DNA of 44,776 bases from Bryobacterales bacterium (GCA_016789925.1 JAEUQD010000637.1:1-44776), one strand, 5' to 3'; shown: positions 10,165-22,007, counted from the stretch's first letter. Notes: generated by a model from the sequence alone, not told the origin. Program-made: numbers and translations.

Positions 10165-12018
10165 TTAAGTCTCCCGACCGGCGCGCCGCGCCCAGCCACT
10201 GTACGCGCTCTGCTTCTTGTCCACGTTCGCTTCCGCGGGCACCTCCAGCGAAATCACTTCGCCGGCTTTGAGCCCGCTCTTCACGATGACGTGGGTGAAA
10301 TTCTCGACGCCCAATTCCACTTCCCGCCGGGACCAGGCTCCCTTCGGGCCCTGCACCAACACGTATGGTTTCGATATTTTTCCATCCCGGCCGGTGTCGG
10401 AAAAGACCGCCTCGCGGGGCACAATCGCGTCCGCCTCGGATTCTTCCAGAATCACGTCACAGCTTACCGACAGATCAGGAATCACGCGAGGATCCATTTT
10501 GTCCAAACGCAACGCAACGCCCAATTCCTTGACCCAATCCGGTCTGGACCGGCTTGGTTTGCCTACGCTGCCGACCGAATAAATGTGGGCCGGCAGTTCG
10601 AGGTCGGGGAAAGCATCGAAGCGGACCCGTGCCCGCTGTCCGATTCGCAATCTGCCCACATCCACCTGGCTGACGGTGGCGTTGATCACCATCGAACTGG
10701 GATCGACAATCTGCATGAACATCTGGCCCGGATACACTTGGTCACCGACCTTGATCTGGTCGAATTCCGAACCTCGAAAGACGTTCTGCATCACCACCAG
10801 CCCATCGATGGGCGCCTTCATCAACATTCGATTGGCGTTGGCCTCCGCGCGCTGCAGTTCCAGTTTGGACTGCTTGATCTGCAATTCCGCCACTCGCCGG
10901 TCCGCCTTCAGCCCGATGTCCACAAACTTCACTTCCTGCTGGAGCTGCTTGTAACGGGCCTGCGCCTCTTCGAGCGCCAGCCGCCTTCGCTCGGCATCCA
11001 TGGCCGACAACACGGGGAGAGTCTTCATTTCGAGAAGCGCCTTGTCCAGGTCGGCCTTAGCCACTTCGATGGTCTGGGTGTGCGCCTTCTTGCTGACGTC
11101 AAGATTCGCTTCCAACTGTTTGAAGCTCGCTTCGGTTTGGAGGACGCTGGAATTGTAATCTTCCAGGCGCAGTAGCATGTATTGGCGGTCGAACTCAGCA
11201 ACTGCATCGCCCTTCTTCACGAGTGAGCCTGGCTTAGCGGCATCCTGCAACACGAGCATGAACTCGCCGCCACCACCGCCACCGCGTCCACCGCCGCCGC
11301 CACCGCCACCGCTGCCGCCGATGCTGGGCGGACCCTGCGAGCCACCAGGCAAACTGCTCGCCGTCGAGCCCAGATCGCCGCCGGAAGATCCCGCCGTAGT
11401 GCGCGACGTAGACCTGCTGGCGGATGATGTGGTCCGGCCAACGCGGCTGGTAGCCGACCGCATCGCCGAAGCACCGCGCGAGGCTTGTAACCCGCCGCCC
11501 GCCATCGAGGCGCCGGCGTCACCGCTGCCGCCCGCCCCACCCGGCGAGGCCGCGGCGCTAGTGGAGGCGATGGCGCTGGCCGACGAGCCCGATCCCGAAG
11601 AGCCACTAGAGGAACTGGAACTGCCGCTGCTGCTCCCGCCACCCGAGGATCCGCGATTTCCACCGGAACTGAACGAGATGCCGTCGCGGCCACTGCCGCT
11701 CCGGCTGCCGCGCAACCGGGGGGTGAGCAGCGCCGCTGCCTTGGCCGCGGCGGTGGAACCAGTCAAGCGCAAGGTGCGATCCAGTTTCCCCCCGCGCACC
11801 GTGTGGGTTCGGACACTGGCCTGCACCGCAGCCTGTTCCGTCTGGGCTTGGCTTTGGCGGTACCACAAATATCCAGCTACAGTCGCCACCACCACGCCCA
11901 GCAGGATGATCCATCCATAGCGCCGGGGCTCCGCCGCTTTCGGGGCCTTAACCGGAGCAGCTACAGGCGTTGGAGGCGCCGCACTTGGACTCGGCAAAGT
12001 CGTTTTCGGGAGTTGCAT
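10165..12018 (-). CDS. Periplasmic adaptor protein 1 (HlyD-like) with Ser/Gly-rich insert in the lipoyl domain
   Basis: This is the first gene of the export operon, 617 residues. A Pro/Ala-rich cytoplasmic tail (1-32) precedes a membrane helix (about 34-53). The first lipoyl strands (LRLTGSTAAAKAAALLTPRLRG, about 83-104) are cut by a Ser/Gly-rich low-complexity insert (103-251) and resume at EFMLVLQDAAKPGSLVKKGDAVAEFD. A long alpha-hairpin follows (about 280-405), then LMKAPIDGLVVMQ, a barrel (MVINATVSQVDVGRLRIGQRARVRFD) and a membrane-proximal domain ending GLKAGEVISLEVP. The ATG at 12018 is preceded by AAGGAC, a fair ribosome-binding site. The 134-bp gap upstream is the only sizeable space before this operon, so the operon promoter is expected there. 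Confidence 0.9.
   Translation of the reverse strand: MQLPKTTLPSPSAAPPTPVAAPVKAPKAAEPRRYGWIILLGVVVATVAGYLWYRQSQAQTEQAAVQASVRTHTVRGGKLDRTLRLTGSTAAAKAAALLTPRLRGSRSGSGRDGISFSSGGNRGSSGGGSSSGSSSSSSGSSGSGSSASAIASTSAAASPGGAGGSGDAGASMAGGGLQASRGASAMRSATSRVGRTTSSASRSTSRTTAGSSGGDLGSTASSLPGGSQGPPSIGGSGGGGGGGGRGGGGGGEFMLVLQDAAKPGSLVKKGDAVAEFDRQYMLLRLEDYNSSVLQTEASFKQLEANLDVSKKAHTQTIEVAKADLDKALLEMKTLPVLSAMDAERRRLALEEAQARYKQLQQEVKFVDIGLKADRRVAELQIKQSKLELQRAEANANRMLMKAPIDGLVVMQNVFRGSEFDQIKVGDQVYPGQMFMQIVDPSSMVINATVSQVDVGRLRIGQRARVRFDAFPDLELPAHIYSVGSVGKPSRSRPDWVKELGVALRLDKMDPRVIPDLSVSCDVILEESEADAIVPREAVFSDTGRDGKISKPYVLVQGPKGAWSRREVELGVENFTHVIVKSGLKAGEVISLEVPAEANVDKKQSAYSGWARRAGRET
11266..11712 (-). repeat. Ser/Gly-rich low-complexity insert in adaptor 1
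   Basis: About 149 residues (103-251 of adaptor 1) are dominated by Ser, Gly, Ala and Arg, ending in an almost pure Gly tract (GGSGGGGGGGGRGGGGGGEF). The frame is open and both flanks continue the lipoyl fold, so it is an in-frame insertion rather than a frameshift artefact. It is likely disordered. Confidence 0.8.
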
Positions 12019-12152
12019 GCTTGTCCTTCAGGAGGGCGAACCCTCGACGTCGACACAAACCCCTCGCGGGGAGGCGGCGTCTCTCCTCAGATGTATCAGA
12101 CGTTATTTTAATTCACGAGGTTATGCGTTGGGCGCAGAAATCCTCGGTACTG
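12019..12152 (-). promoter_or_regulatory. Leader region of the adaptor/permease/TolC operon
   Basis: This 134-bp gap lies between the GT-C-like gene and adaptor 1. It holds an AT-rich patch (TTAAAATAAC on the minus strand, near 12100-12115), a 10-bp palindrome TCGACGTCGA at 12044-12053 and a short CCCC/GGGG hairpin near 12060-12075. I could not pick a convincing -35/-10 pair, so only the location of the operon leader is supported. Confidence 0.35.
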
Positions 12153-13808
12153 CTATTGCTTTCTGACCAGCACCCAGGGATCCGGCCCGCCGACTTGGGC
12201 CACGATCGTCCACCCCTGCTCGTGGTGCCTCGACAGCCACTCTTTGATCGATGCTTCGGCCAGCGTCGCCGCGTCCCAATAGGCAGCCTGAATTCCCCGT
12301 GTTTGCAAGAACTTCTGAAGATCCCCAGAATCTATCTCAGCCCGCAGTGCGTAATAATATGCGCCCTGGCACGGCGGGCCTCCCCGAGCGATGTAGTTGC
12401 ACACCTCCGTTGCCAGATCGGGCGCGATCAGTTTGAGACCACTCAATTCGGCCCGGTGTGGCAGAAGGCGGCGATACATGGTCAGCAAGGGACGCTGGGG
12501 GAATCTTTCGGGCTGGTAGTAGGCCGGCATGGCCGCCACAGCCACCAGCGCGAACACGGGTGCGCCGCGGTTGAGCGCAGTGCCCAAGCCCAGGCGGCTG
12601 GCCAGGCTCCGAACAGCGAACCCGGTACCCAACATCAGTAGAAGCTGGAGTGGAAACAGGTACGAGGCCCTGGGGCGGTAGGTCACGAGGACGACCGCGC
12701 TGGCAGCAATCAGAGCGCCAGCCAGGACCGAGAAAGTCCAGTGGGTCCGGACGGCGGCAGCGGCTTCCCGTCGGCCGCGGTATAGCAACCAGCCGCCGGC
12801 CAGCCACAAGATCGCGATCGCCCCCAGGTACCAGTGCGCGACTCGCGTCCTGACCACCGGTACGTAGTCCGGGTTGCGGGTAAAGGAAGTCTGACTGAAC
12901 AGCAGAACCTCGATACCCGCCGGAATCAGCTGAATATTCCACCAGTAATGTTCAGCCATCGCCCGCCAGTTCCGAAGTACCATTTCGGCAGCGGAGGGCC
13001 GGGTCGTGCCGAACTGCTCCTGCAACAGTCCGGAGCACTCTAAGGTCGGCGATCCAGTCCATTCCGGATGGCGCTCCTGGTAGCCGCCGGCGAAATTCTG
13101 GCAGTTGTTGAGGGCGCGCTTGTCGTCGAAGGCCACGCGGAGTTCCGGGTATGTCAGCGCGGAACGTGTCCAAGCCATGCCCAGCAGCGCAAGCGTCGCG
13201 AACAGGGCGGCGGCGTAGGGTCGCCACGCACGCTTTCTTACCACATCCTGCCAGACATACATGGCGCCCGCCACCACCGCCGCGATACCATACTCCTGTC
13301 GCTGCAGCAGGGCCCAGACGAAGAGCAAGGCGAGGATCGTAGCCCTGCCCGCGGCGCCGGGATAGCGCAGTGAGATCCACAATGCGGCCACAGGCCCGAG
13401 GGCCGAGAATAGGTGCACTTCATACACCGTGTCGAACAGCACCGGTTCGAACACCCACCAGGCACTGACCAGAACCGCAATCCAGGGCGGAAGGCACCGG
13501 GCAAGCACGGAGCCGGTTAGAACACCCAAAACTAACAAAGTGATCACACGAGTGCCCACGGCAACCAGAAGCGCATCGCCGGTTTGGCCGTACAACGCGA
13601 GGGAAAGAGCGGTATAGAGCGGCGACCACACCAGGTCGAACCGGCCATCGGCCGCCGCCCGCTCCATCCCGGCGAAGTAGTAGGATGTATCGCCCGGTGT
13701 CAGGTCGCGATAGTGCAGAATACCCCGTAACCGGACCAGTTGCATCGCAACCACCACCGCGGGGAGTGCCCATGGCTGCTCAAACAGGTGACGAAGGCGC
13801 GACAACAT
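12153..13808 (-). CDS. Multi-pass membrane protein, GT-C glycosyltransferase-like
   Basis: This 551-residue protein has roughly 10-12 hydrophobic segments over residues 10-440 and a soluble C-terminal domain (about 440-551). An early acidic loop (DLTPGDTSYYFAG, near 35-47) fits the Asp-containing first loop of GT-C lipid-linked sugar transferases. The C-terminal part (LIAPDLATEVCNYIARGG and later TRGIQAAYWD) resembles periplasmic ends of such proteins. I recognise no finer family. The ATG at 13808 lies 36 bases after the rho stop, and no strong ribosome-binding site is seen. It may be co-transcribed with rho. It could supply sugars to an envelope glycan or a glycoprotein; that is inference. 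Confidence 0.72.
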   Translation of the reverse strand: MLSRLRHLFEQPWALPAVVVAMQLVRLRGILHYRDLTPGDTSYYFAGMERAAADGRFDLVWSPLYTALSLALYGQTGDALLVAVGTRVITLLVLGVLTGSVLARCLPPWIAVLVSAWWVFEPVLFDTVYEVHLFSALGPVAALWISLRYPGAAGRATILALLFVWALLQRQEYGIAAVVAGAMYVWQDVVRKRAWRPYAAALFATLALLGMAWTRSALTYPELRVAFDDKRALNNCQNFAGGYQERHPEWTGSPTLECSGLLQEQFGTTRPSAAEMVLRNWRAMAEHYWWNIQLIPAGIEVLLFSQTSFTRNPDYVPVVRTRVAHWYLGAIAILWLAGGWLLYRGRREAAAAVRTHWTFSVLAGALIAASAVVLVTYRPRASYLFPLQLLLMLGTGFAVRSLASRLGLGTALNRGAPVFALVAVAAMPAYYQPERFPQRPLLTMYRRLLPHRAELSGLKLIAPDLATEVCNYIARGGPPCQGAYYYALRAEIDSGDLQKFLQTRGIQAAYWDAATLAEASIKEWLSRHHEQGWTIVAQVGGPDPWVLVRKQ

Positions 13809-13843
13809 GGAACGGCGATATCGAGAGGGAGCCGACGCGAAGC

Positions 13844-15466
<1,623 letters not shown>

Positions 15467-16030
15467 ATTTCCCTCACTCCCTGGCCTGTTACGGCCGAGA
15501 ACGATATGACGTCCACCGCGCCCCCTTGCTGGAGGCGGGCCACACATGCACTTCTCTCTTGCTGGGTTCTCAATTTATCGAATTTGGTGGCAATGACTGC
15601 GTATCGCCGCCCTTGGCCTTCCAGCCACTGGCGCAGATCCAGGTCCATGTCCATCCATCCCCGCCGGGCGTCCAAAATAATGAAACATAATTCCAGCGCC
15701 TGGCGGTCCTGCAGGTAGGACTCGATCATACCCTTCCAGGAACTGGTGATCGCCTTCGGAACCCGGGCATAACCGTATCCCGGCAAATCGACAAACATCC
15801 ATTTTCCGGCGACCCGGAAAAAATTGATGCTCTGCGTCCGGCCTGGGGTGGAACTGGTGTGAGCCAGTCCCTTCTTCTTCGCCAAAGCATTCAACAACGT
15901 CGACTTGCCCACATTGCTGCGCCCGAGGAATGCAAACTCAGGAAGCTCTTCCCGGGGAAACTGCTCCGGCTTGACTGCACTTATTATAAACTGAGCGTCC
16001 AACGCCTGCACGGCCATGCTTGCTGGGTGA

Positions 16031-16048
16031 GCCGCCGTGGCTGGCGGC
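16031..16048. other. Stem-loop between lon and engB
   Basis: Arms GCCGCC and GGCGGC flank a 6-base loop in the 47-bp gap after lon. There is no T-run on either side, so it may mark an RNA processing or pausing site rather than an intrinsic terminator. Confidence 0.3.
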
Positions 16049-16064
16049 GCTCCACGATTCGCTC

Positions 16065-18485
16065 TTAGTGAGCCCGCTTTTCTTCGCCGGCGGGGGTTTC
16101 CAACGACGGGCTGGCCGGGTTCACCACCAGCGGCTCGATCTCCCGTTCCAGCGCCAACTTAAGCACCGCATCCATCGAATCCACAAAGTGCAGCTTCATC
16201 TCCTTGCGAATATTCTCCGGGATGTCCGGCAGGTCCTTCTCGTTGTCCCGCGGTAGTATCGCTTCGAAAATGCCGTGGCGGTGAGCCGCCAGCAACTTCT
16301 CCTTCAACCCACCGATAGGAAGTACCTTGCCGCGCAGCGTGATTTCTCCGGTCATCGCCACATCGGCCCGCACCGGTATCTGTGTCAATGCGCTGCAAAT
16401 CGAAGTCGCGATCGTGATGCCAGCCGATGGGCCGTCCTTCGGAATCGCTCCTTCCGGCACATGCACGTGAATGTCGATGTGCCGGTAGAAGTCCTTGGGA
16501 AGCCCCAGCGACATTGCCCGCGAGCGCACATAACTCATGGCCGCCTGCGCGGACTCCTGCATGACATCGCCGAGTTTGCCCGTCGTCGTCAGCTTACCGC
16601 GGCCTTCCATGATCGACGTCTCCGTCGTCAGGATCTGCCCGCCCACCTCGGTCCAGGCCAAGCCGGTCGTGGCGCCCACTTCGTTCTTCTTCTCGGCCTG
16701 AAGGTCTCGGAAGCGCCATGGCCCGAGCAGTTCCGGCACCTTGTCCGCATTGACGACTACCTTGCCGGATTTGGCCTCTTTCTTCGAACTCGATTGGGCC
16801 ACAACCACCTTCCGGGCGACCTTCCGGCAGACATTGCCGACCTCGCGTTCCAAATTACGAACACCGGCTTCCCGCGTGTAGTTCTGTACAAGCGATTGGA
16901 GACCGTCGTCGGCAAACTCGATTTCCTTTTCGGAAAGTCCGGTCTGCTCCAATTGCTTGCGCACGAGAAACCGCTTGGCGATTTCCAACTTCTCCAACTC
17001 GGTGTAGCCCGACAGCCGGATCACTTCCATGCGATCCTGCAACGCCGCCGGAATCGTGTGCAGCACATTGGCCGTGGCGATGAAAAACACCTGGCTTAGA
17101 TCGTATTCCACGTCCAGGTAGTGATCCACGAACATCCAGTTCTGTTCCGGATCGAGCACTTCCAGCAGCGCCGCGCTTGGGTCGCCGCGGAAGTCCATCG
17201 ACATCTTGTCGATCTCGTCCAGCATGAAGATCGGGTTCCGCGTCCCGGCCTTCTTCATCATCTGGATCACCTGGCCCGGCAGCGCGCCAATGTACGTACG
17301 CCGGTGGCCGCGAATCTCGGCCTCGTCGCGCACGCCACCCAGCGACATCCGCACGAACTTGCGCCCCGTGGCCTTGGCGATCGACATACCCAGCGACGTC
17401 TTGCCCACGCCCGGGGGCCCGACGAAGCAAAGGATCGATCCCTTTGGGTTCTTGACCAGCCGGCGGACGGCCAGAAACTCGAGAATGCGTTCTTTGATCT
17501 TTTCCAGGCCGTAGTGGTCGGATTCAAGTACCTTCTCAGCGAACTTGAGATCGCGGATTTCCTTGCTCTTCTTCTTCCACGGCACCGCCAGCAGCCAGTC
17601 CAAGTAGTTCCGCGACACGGTGGACTCAGCCGACATCGGAGGCATCTGTTCCAACCGCTTCAACTCCGCGATCGCCTTGTCCTTGGCATCCGGCGGCATT
17701 CCAGCCTGATCGATCTTCTTTTTCAGATCGTCGTATTCGCTCTTTTCGCCGCGGCCCAGTTCTTTCTGAATGGCCTTGATCTTCTCGTTGAGGTAATACT
17801 CTTTCTGGGCACGCTCCATCTGGCGCTTGACACGGCCCTGAATCGTGCGATCCATATTGAGCTTCTCGATCTCGATATCGAGCATCTCGGCCACGCGGTT
17901 CAAACGGTCGACCGGATCGAAAATCTCGAGCAGCTCCTGCTTCTCTTCGATGGTGAGTTGCAAATTGGCGCCCACCGTATCGGCCAGCTTGCCCGCGTCA
18001 TCCACGCGAATGGCCGCGATCATCGTCTCGTAGTTGAGGTTCTGGCTGAGCTTGACGTATTGTTCAAACAGCGTCGTCACCCGGCTCGTCAGCGCCTCCA
18101 ACTGCGGACCGGCTTCCACCCGGAAATTCGACGTCCGCACCACCGCGCGAAAAAAGCCCTCGTCATCGCTGACGGAAACGACCTTTCCGCGCTCCACTCC
18201 TTCGACAAGAACCTTGATGTTGCCGTCCGGCAGCTTCAACGACTGAACGATGTTGGCGACCGTGCCCACGGAGTAAATCTCATCAGGTGTCGGCTCGTCC
18301 ACGGAGGCGTCGTGCTGGGTAGCGAGAAAAATCTTCTTATCGCCGGCCAGCGCCTCTTCCAAGGCGCGGACACTCGATTCCCGCCCAACGACAAACGGCG
18401 TCATCATGTGCGGGAAGATCACGACATCCCGGATGGGCATCATCGGGAGACGTTTGGTTTCGGGTTTTTCCTTGGAAGTGAGCAT
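16065..18485 (-). CDS. lon: ATP-dependent protease Lon
   Basis: Lon is a cytoplasmic AAA+ serine protease that degrades misfolded and regulatory proteins. The 806-residue protein has the N-terminal LON substrate domain ([19 protein letters not shown], residues 13-31), a coiled-coil middle, Walker A GPPGVGKT at 356-363, Walker [10 protein letters not shown] at 419-427, and the C-terminal protease domain. The catalytic Ser is in PKDGPSAG (S687) and the Lys in GGLKEK (K730). The ATG at 18485 has GAGGT about seven bases upstream. It sits 109 bases after clpX on the same strand. That gap has a possible weak promoter (TTGGAC, 17 bases, GATATT) but no recognisable heat-shock element. Confidence 0.97.
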   Translation of the reverse strand: MLTSKEKPETKRLPMMPIRDVVIFPHMMTPFVVGRESSVRALEEALAGDKKIFLATQHDASVDEPTPDEIYSVGTVANIVQSLKLPDGNIKVLVEGVERGKVVSVSDDEGFFRAVVRTSNFRVEAGPQLEALTSRVTTLFEQYVKLSQNLNYETMIAAIRVDDAGKLADTVGANLQLTIEEKQELLEIFDPVDRLNRVAEMLDIEIEKLNMDRTIQGRVKRQMERAQKEYYLNEKIKAIQKELGRGEKSEYDDLKKKIDQAGMPPDAKDKAIAELKRLEQMPPMSAESTVSRNYLDWLLAVPWKKKSKEIRDLKFAEKVLESDHYGLEKIKERILEFLAVRRLVKNPKGSILCFVGPPGVGKTSLGMSIAKATGRKFVRMSLGGVRDEAEIRGHRRTYIGALPGQVIQMMKKAGTRNPIFMLDEIDKMSMDFRGDPSAALLEVLDPEQNWMFVDHYLDVEYDLSQVFFIATANVLHTIPAALQDRMEVIRLSGYTELEKLEIAKRFLVRKQLEQTGLSEKEIEFADDGLQSLVQNYTREAGVRNLEREVGNVCRKVARKVVVAQSSSKKEAKSGKVVVNADKVPELLGPWRFRDLQAEKKNEVGATTGLAWTEVGGQILTTETSIMEGRGKLTTTGKLGDVMQESAQAAMSYVRSRAMSLGLPKDFYRHIDIHVHVPEGAIPKDGPSAGITIATSICSALTQIPVRADVAMTGEITLRGKVLPIGGLKEKLLAAHRHGIFEAILPRDNEKDLPDIPENIRKEMKLHFVDSMDAVLKLALEREIEPLVVNPASPSLETPAGEEKRAH

Positions 18486-18575
18486 TGAGTTACCTCTGGC
18501 GTGGACACACCACGCACTTTACGAGAATATCGAACCGGACCCTATGCGGTCCAACCACGGTCTTCTTCAGCAGGC

Positions 18576-18590
18576 GGGCCGTCGCGGCCC
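18576..18590. other. Stem-loop directly after clpX
   Basis: Arms GGGCCG and CGGCCC flank a 3-base loop, about five bases after the clpX stop. No T-tract follows on the minus strand, so full intrinsic termination is unlikely; partial attenuation or 3'-end protection of the clpX message is possible. A second small hairpin (GGACC/GGTCC) lies at about 18538-18553 in the same 109-bp gap before lon. Confidence 0.4.
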
Positions 18591-18594
18591 AGGG

Positions 18595-19857
<1,263 letters not shown>

Positions 19858-19864
19858 GGACCCC

Positions 19865-19871
19865 CCTCCTC
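19865..19871 (-). promoter_or_regulatory. Shine-Dalgarno that sets the TTG start of clpX
   Basis: The minus strand reads GAGGAGG followed by seven bases and TTG. This strong site is the main reason to accept the TTG as the clpX start. Confidence 0.75.
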
Positions 19872-19914
19872 ACGGCGTGTCGTCACCGTCAGCAAATCAA
19901 CCATCCAGACCACC

Positions 19915-19944
19915 ATTATCCCCTGAAAGCGGAACATCCGGCAA
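19915..19944 (-). promoter_or_regulatory. Predicted promoter of clpX
   Basis: On the minus strand TTGCCG (19939-19944) is followed after 18 bases by GATAAT (19915-19920). This gives four of six matches at -35 and five of six at -10 of the housekeeping consensus. Transcription would begin near 19908, about 50 bases before the TTG start. The -35 box overlaps the inverted repeat at 19941-19954. Confidence 0.5.
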
Positions 19945-19954
19945 TCCCGATTGC
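19941..19954. promoter_or_regulatory. Inverted repeat overlapping the clpX -35 box
   Basis: Arms GCAATC and GATTGC flank CC. The repeat overlaps the predicted -35 element of clpX and lies just after the stop codon of the sugar dehydrogenase gene, a position suited to a repressor. It matches the layout of the repeat at 1929-1942. No regulator is identified. Confidence 0.35.
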
Positions 19955-19960
19955 AAAGCC

Positions 19961-21985
19961 CTACCGCGGAGCTCCCACCAGGTCGCTGCCAACCGTCGAA
20001 TTCTGGGAGACATACCGCCACTGTCCGAGAGTGGCGCGGTACCACCAGACACCATTGAAGTCATCACGTCCGGCCAGATAGAGTTCGCCCTTGGCGGCCG
20101 ATCCAGTCACCGCTTGGAACTGTCCTCCGAGCCCCACCCAGTTCTGCCATCCGTTCGACGTCCCCTCGGTGTACGGGCGGTGCCAGACCGCGCCTCCAGG
20201 AACCACACCGGCGACATGAATCAGGCCCTCTCCGTTGGACACGACCACCGGATCACTCGCCAGCACCCCAGCCCCGGACGTCCAACCCAGCCAATTGTTA
20301 CCCGAAACCCGGTTCAGCCAGAGTCCGCCGCCCGTGTCTCGGGCCGCCACGTAGGCTACGCCATCAATACCAACGGTGACACTGGGCCGGCCCTGGATGA
20401 CGCCGCCACCCGAGCGCCATCCCTGCGACCCGCTTCCCGGCAGATAACGGTTGCTCCAGGCCCCCCCCCAGACGTCGCGGCCTACTATGTAAAGGCTGTC
20501 ATCCGGCGCCGCTGCGATCGAAGGGTCGCTCCCCAAGAGACCGCCCAAAAACACCCAGGCTCCCAAGCCCGCGCCTGGGCGGTAGCTAACAAGCCAATAC
20601 GCACCGCCGGCGTCCCGCGCGATCACATACGCGGTGCCGTCACGCATGACCGCTATCGCCGGGTTGCCCGTAAGAATTCCTCCGGCCGACACCCATCCAG
20701 CCCAATCCTGGAGATAGGCGTCAAACCGGTTCAACCAAAGCCCACCGCTGCGGTCCAATGCCGCGGAGATCGTGTTGCCGATCGCATCTTGCGCCGCCGC
20801 CGGTTGGCTGGCGATGATGCCCGACCCGTCGGCGGCGTAATACGAGTTGTTCGCGACGAGCATAAGGCGGCCGTTCAAACCCCGGTAGACCGCGGTCGGC
20901 GTCCGGTAGCCCGGCGTGTAAGAAATCCGGTGCAGCGCCCTGGTGCGCCGTGTAAGGACGTATAGGAACCCATCGGGTCCGAGTTCAACCTGCACCGGCA
21001 ATCCAAAGCCGGTCGCGAAGATCTCGGTAGTGTTCGTCGCCGGATTCAGGCTCCGAATCCAACCCGAGCACAAGTCTGCAAAAAAGTACTTGCCAAAGTA
21101 CTCCGGCGGATATTGATTGAGAGAAGGATTGTAAAAGGCTCCGCCGACGATCGAGCAGCCCGTCGACAGCGGGTTCTGGTCATGCGTGTAGGCGTGAAGC
21201 GGGCTCCGGTACTGCGGATTCACCGTCACTCCTTCAGTAGCGGGCCAGCCGTAGTTACCGCCGGCCACGCCCTCATTGATCTCCTCCCATGCCTGCTCAC
21301 CAACATCGTTGATGAACATCCGCCCGGATACGGGCTGAAAAGCGAAGGTGAACGGGTTGCGCAGGCCGAGTGCCCAGATGGCCCGGTACACGCCGGTGGC
21401 CGTGGCGTAGAACGGATTATCCGTGGGAATTGTGCCATCGCTGTTGAACCGCAGGATCTTGCCGTGCAGCGTCGTCATGCTCTGCGCATTGGCCCCGGTC
21501 CCCGCGTCTCCGGTCGCTACATAGAGCTTCCCGTCTGGCCCGAAGTGGATGGCCCCGCCGTTGTGGGTGGTGGTGGTCGTCTCGCTGAATTCCGCCAGAA
21601 TCGTCTCACCCCCCACGGCCACGTCGCCATTCGCCGTAAACCGGCTCACGCGGTGACGTACCGGGCCCGTGATGACCGTGTAGTACACATATACATATTG
21701 GTTAGTGACGAAATTCGGATCGATTGCGACGCCAAGTAGTCCACGTTCCCCCGTCGTACCCGTAGTGACGGTCGCAAACGGACTGGCCAGCAGAGTTCCA
21801 TTCTTGATCACCCTCAGATCGCCGCTTTGCTGACAGACGAAAATGCGCCCGTCAGCGGCAAATGCCATCGCTGTCGGCCGATCCAATCCGACCGCTACCT
21901 CTGTTTCAACGAATCCGGGTGGCAACCCCGCCGCCGTGACACTAAACGAAAAAAATGAAAAGATCGCAACCACCTTGAAACTCAC
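19961..21985 (-). CDS. Secreted PQQ-type sugar dehydrogenase with C-terminal lectin-like propeller
   Basis: Residues about 20-360 form a six-bladed glucose/sorbosone dehydrogenase propeller (GSDH family). Visible landmarks are GLDRPTAMAFAADG, THNGGAIHFGPDGKLYVATGD with the candidate catalytic His, LGLRNPFTFAF, and GEQAWEEINEG with GGNYGWP. These enzymes oxidise sugars in the periplasm or outside the cell, using PQQ and passing electrons to the respiratory chain. From RTPTAVYRG (about 20908 to the end) follows a second propeller of about 310 residues with repeats such as YIVGRDVWGGAWSNRY, closely like the C-terminus of the giant protein at 29210-38287. The start is uncertain: GTG at 21985 gives a clear signal peptide (SFKVVAIFSFFSFSVTAAG) and about 674 residues; TTG at 21991 is an alternative, and a longer ATG form from 22060 would overlap rsmI. 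Confidence 0.85.
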   Translation of the reverse strand: MSFKVVAIFSFFSFSVTAAGLPPGFVETEVAVGLDRPTAMAFAADGRIFVCQQSGDLRVIKNGTLLASPFATVTTGTTGERGLLGVAIDPNFVTNQYVYVYYTVITGPVRHRVSRFTANGDVAVGGETILAEFSETTTTTHNGGAIHFGPDGKLYVATGDAGTGANAQSMTTLHGKILRFNSDGTIPTDNPFYATATGVYRAIWALGLRNPFTFAFQPVSGRMFINDVGEQAWEEINEGVAGGNYGWPATEGVTVNPQYRSPLHAYTHDQNPLSTGCSIVGGAFYNPSLNQYPPEYFGKYFFADLCSGWIRSLNPATNTTEIFATGFGLPVQVELGPDGFLYVLTRRTRALHRISYTPGYRTPTAVYRGLNGRLMLVANNSYYAADGSGIIASQPAAAQDAIGNTISAALDRSGGLWLNRFDAYLQDWAGWVSAGGILTGNPAIAVMRDGTAYVIARDAGGAYWLVSYRPGAGLGAWVFLGGLLGSDPSIAAAPDDSLYIVGRDVWGGAWSNRYLPGSGSQGWRSGGGVIQGRPSVTVGIDGVAYVAARDTGGGLWLNRVSGNNWLGWTSGAGVLASDPVVVSNGEGLIHVAGVVPGGAVWHRPYTEGTSNGWQNWVGLGGQFQAVTGSAAKGELYLAGRDDFNGVWWYRATLGQWRYVSQNSTVGSDLVGAPR

Positions 21986-21993
21986 ACCCAAGA

Positions 21994-22007
21994 TTGTAGC
22001 GCTACAA
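21994..22007. promoter_or_regulatory. Perfect 14-bp palindrome upstream of the sugar dehydrogenase
   Basis: TTGTAGCGCTACAA is a perfect palindrome. It lies between the rsmI stop (22011) and the probable start of the dehydrogenase (21985 or 21991). On the minus strand it contains TACAAT, a good -10 hexamer, which would give a nearly leaderless message. Its TGTAG/CTACA half-sites also occur in the inverted repeat at 41426-41444. It is a candidate operator; the protein that binds it is unknown. Confidence 0.45.

Noticed and set aside
11266-11712. A frameshift producing the Ser/Gly stretch in adaptor 1
   Set aside because: The lipoyl fold continues in the same frame on both sides, so a frameshift would need exact compensation.
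17121-18488. Long open frames opposite to lon, mutL (2883-3992), wecB (25767-26486), the giant gene (37328-38227), and the dehydrogenase and PLP genes (41364-42437, 43486-44649)
   Set aside because: They are shadows of GC-rich coding sequence: no recognisable domains, compositions rich in Arg, His, Gly and Pro, and complete overlap with confident genes.
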